Assembly: GCA_009746045.1 (NCBI GenBank)
Contig: RPFO01002003.1
Location: forward strand, 1-27,993
DNA length: 27,993 nt
Reading direction: 5' to 3'
DNA from: Mesostigma viride
Lineage: Eukaryota; Streptophyta; Mesostigmatophyceae; Mesostigmatales; Mesostigmataceae
In this document: positions 26,286-27,993 of the stretch, in pieces
Numbering within the stretch: the first letter of the stretch is position 1
Layout: the number at the start of each line of letters is the position of its first letter
Translations under genes and position numbers: made by a program
The notes under the pieces: generated by a model
Seen by the model: the letters and a program-made list of their open reading frames with translations, nothing else
Databases searched by the model: none
Told to the model about the DNA's origin: nothing

Positions 26286-27993
26286 AGCACTCCAGCTAGT
26301 TGTCTAGATGGGGGCAATCGATGATGGGATAGCTTAGGCATTACAGCACTTGAAACGATATTAGCGCACAGCGTTATAGTACCTTCAATTAGCTCTGGCA
26401 CCTTGTGGCCATCAGCTTGCGCCTTAATTAGCCGACGTCTTGAGCCCACCTCACATTTGTAGCATAAGCTATGCGTCAGCCTACCTATGGTATTGCACTG
26501 GTTGTATTGCACCCACAGTGTTGCGCCCCGGCACCATGCCGTGGAGAGAGCGCTCTGTGGCCTGCCCACCTGCGGCAGTGAGAGAAGCTAGGGCGCCCTC
26601 CCTCCTTCTCACTGTGTATATAGGGTTGAAGGTTCCTTTACTCTGTATTGGCACCCACGTGACGCAGTCACGTGCTTATTAATTAATTAAGATGCTAGGA
26701 GTATCTACACTTCAAGGGCTTTCAGAATATGCAATAATACCTTGGCTTTATCAAAGCATTTGGATGATAGCTCCAGTCAAAGTTGGCCAAAAGACGATCT
26801 TTTTTCCCCAAGGAAAAGTCTACCCCACCCTAACTTCCCAGGGAGGGCAGGGAATCTCAATACCAACATTGGACAACTTAGTTGGATAGTCCAATGGTGG
26901 TTTCCTTGGGTCAGACCACCCGGATAACCCATTACCCCTATATAACGTGCTCATACATGTGTGTGGGTTACGCGCGTGTAAACAGCTATCTATGACATGC
27001 AACACAATAATGCATTATAACAAGCTATCAAAGGCTGCCAAAAGTGCTGGAATACAAACACGTTGCCTACCGGCACTGACGGAGTGGTATACTCCAAAGA
27101 AATGCCAAAAACTGGGCACTTTCAGGGCTAATACCACTCTTTACAACAGGCATGGAACTTGCTGAAATATGCATGGATAAAATCGTCATTTATAATGCAT
27201 GGGATACGTATTCCGCTGCAAACAACACGCAAATACGTTGTCGTACCTGGCTCGTTCATGCCCTACCCGGATTCCGCTGGCCGGGACCCTCATATCTCAC
27301 ACATACTGATGCTCTACATGCAAAGGCCGCCATAGCCGCATACTTCATGATCCGCCATGACTACCAGGTCGATGTTCCGTGCAAAGATGGCTACTAAACT
27401 AGTCCGCATTCTCAGCAAACGCTGCAGCTGACGTCCCATACCCAAACTGGATGCCCGGGCTGGCGCAGATTGCCCGGCCATAGGGAGGAAATCGACCTAT
27501 GATAAGCTATGACTCATCTGGAACTGACGACCAGGAAAGTTATATTTTCCTACCTGTATTTTCCCAACCCTATAAATCTGGCCGTGCCTGACCTACGAAA
27601 ATCATGCATCGTCATTCTGAGCAACATTCTGAACCGTTTCAAGCCGTGAGACGCAAACATTTCGTAACAGCGGCACGTTGGCAGCCATATCTCATTACGC
27701 GCGCGCGCGAGCGAAAATTTCCCGCCAAAGTCACGTGATACATTCTCAATGCACGTTGTAATTACCAGGCTATGGCGAATATTACCCCCAAACCTATGCA
27801 TCACCTTCGTCCCTAAGTGTTCCCGGACCCACCGGACCACTGACATCCGTCACAAGTGGCGCGGCGCTCTCGGGCGGCGCGAAATTCGACCGTTAGTCAA
27901 ACCCCCCGACAGGTCGGGGGTTAACGGACTAAGGGTTAAATTAAATTATATAACATGCCTCCGTTGGGAGATCATGAGCACATATATTCCATG
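26286..27993. other. Right flank without a convincing gene
   Basis: Only short plus-strand ORFs occur (26692-26889, 26947-27165, 27152-27397); none carries a recognised domain. A TATATAGGG box lies near 26619, a TTAATTAATTAA at about 26679-26690 and a GC-alternating run near 27698. The three ORFs lie in order on one strand and could be a decayed gene or retroelement body, but this is weak. Confidence 0.4.
27892..27934. repeat. Strong inverted repeat/hairpin
   Basis: An inner stem of CCCCCGAC and GTCGGGGG around AG extends to AA/TT on both sides, with an outer TTAGTC/GACTAA pair. It is flanked by GTTAA-type sequence and could form a cruciform or an RNA hairpin; no tail of T follows. Confidence 0.6.

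Noticed and set aside
26692-27397. Three short ORFs in a row considered as one decayed gene
   Set aside because: No domain, no repeat of known proteins and no clear frame-to-frame continuity; left as an unassigned flank.

Overview
The window looks like nuclear DNA of a eukaryote, probably a protist or alga. It has long simple repeats, a minisatellite, a LINE-like ORF and Arabidopsis-type telomere repeats (CCCTAAA/TTTAGGG). The host cannot be named from sequence alone. At its centre is an integrated DNA virus-like element of about 18.9 kb (about 5623-24520), bounded by inverted repeats of about 1.3 kb that start in TTAA tracts. Its gene set fits the polinton-like virus (PLV)/virophage-related world: a primase-SF3 helicase, a tyrosine recombinase, an A32/FtsK-type packaging ATPase, a penton-like minor capsid protein and a major capsid protein. 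I see no protein-primed DNA polymerase B and no adenain-type protease.

Layout. 1-5622: non-genic, repeat-rich flank. It holds a field of GTTACCGG-type palindromes (about 300-800), a minisatellite of 50-57 bp units (about 1565-2840), four copies of a 152-156 bp hairpin-rich repeat (3868-4462), short tandem repeats, one weak ORF (4594-5058) and a (GGGA)n tract that abuts the element. 5623-6947: left terminal inverted repeat (TIR). 7013-12971: minus-strand block with the primase-helicase, tyrosine recombinase, two small ORFs, packaging ATPase and a frameshifted coiled-coil protein. 12972-12995: a 24 bp divergent promoter region. 12996-22964: plus-strand, mostly virion block with a 921-aa protein, a 165-aa protein, a basic zinc-finger protein, a 114-aa protein, the penton, a small amphipathic protein, the MCP (frameshifted), a 56-aa protein, an Ig-repeat/LamG fibre gene (many frameshifts), a 154-aa protein and a frameshifted 190-aa-class protein. 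23213-24520: right TIR. 24837-26285: LINE ORF1-like gene. 26286-27993: no convincing gene.

How it may work together (inference): the left block would replicate (primase-helicase), integrate/excise (recombinase) and package (ATPase) the DNA, while the right block builds the capsid and its attachment protein. Both TIRs contain telomere repeats in the orientation expected for the two ends of a linear chromosome. They also carry many copies of a near-palindrome, TTTCCC-AC-GGGAAA, which recurs in front of the primase-helicase gene. At least four genes carry frameshifts while many long ones are intact. The copy is therefore either a decaying provirus or a real one blurred by assembly indels.
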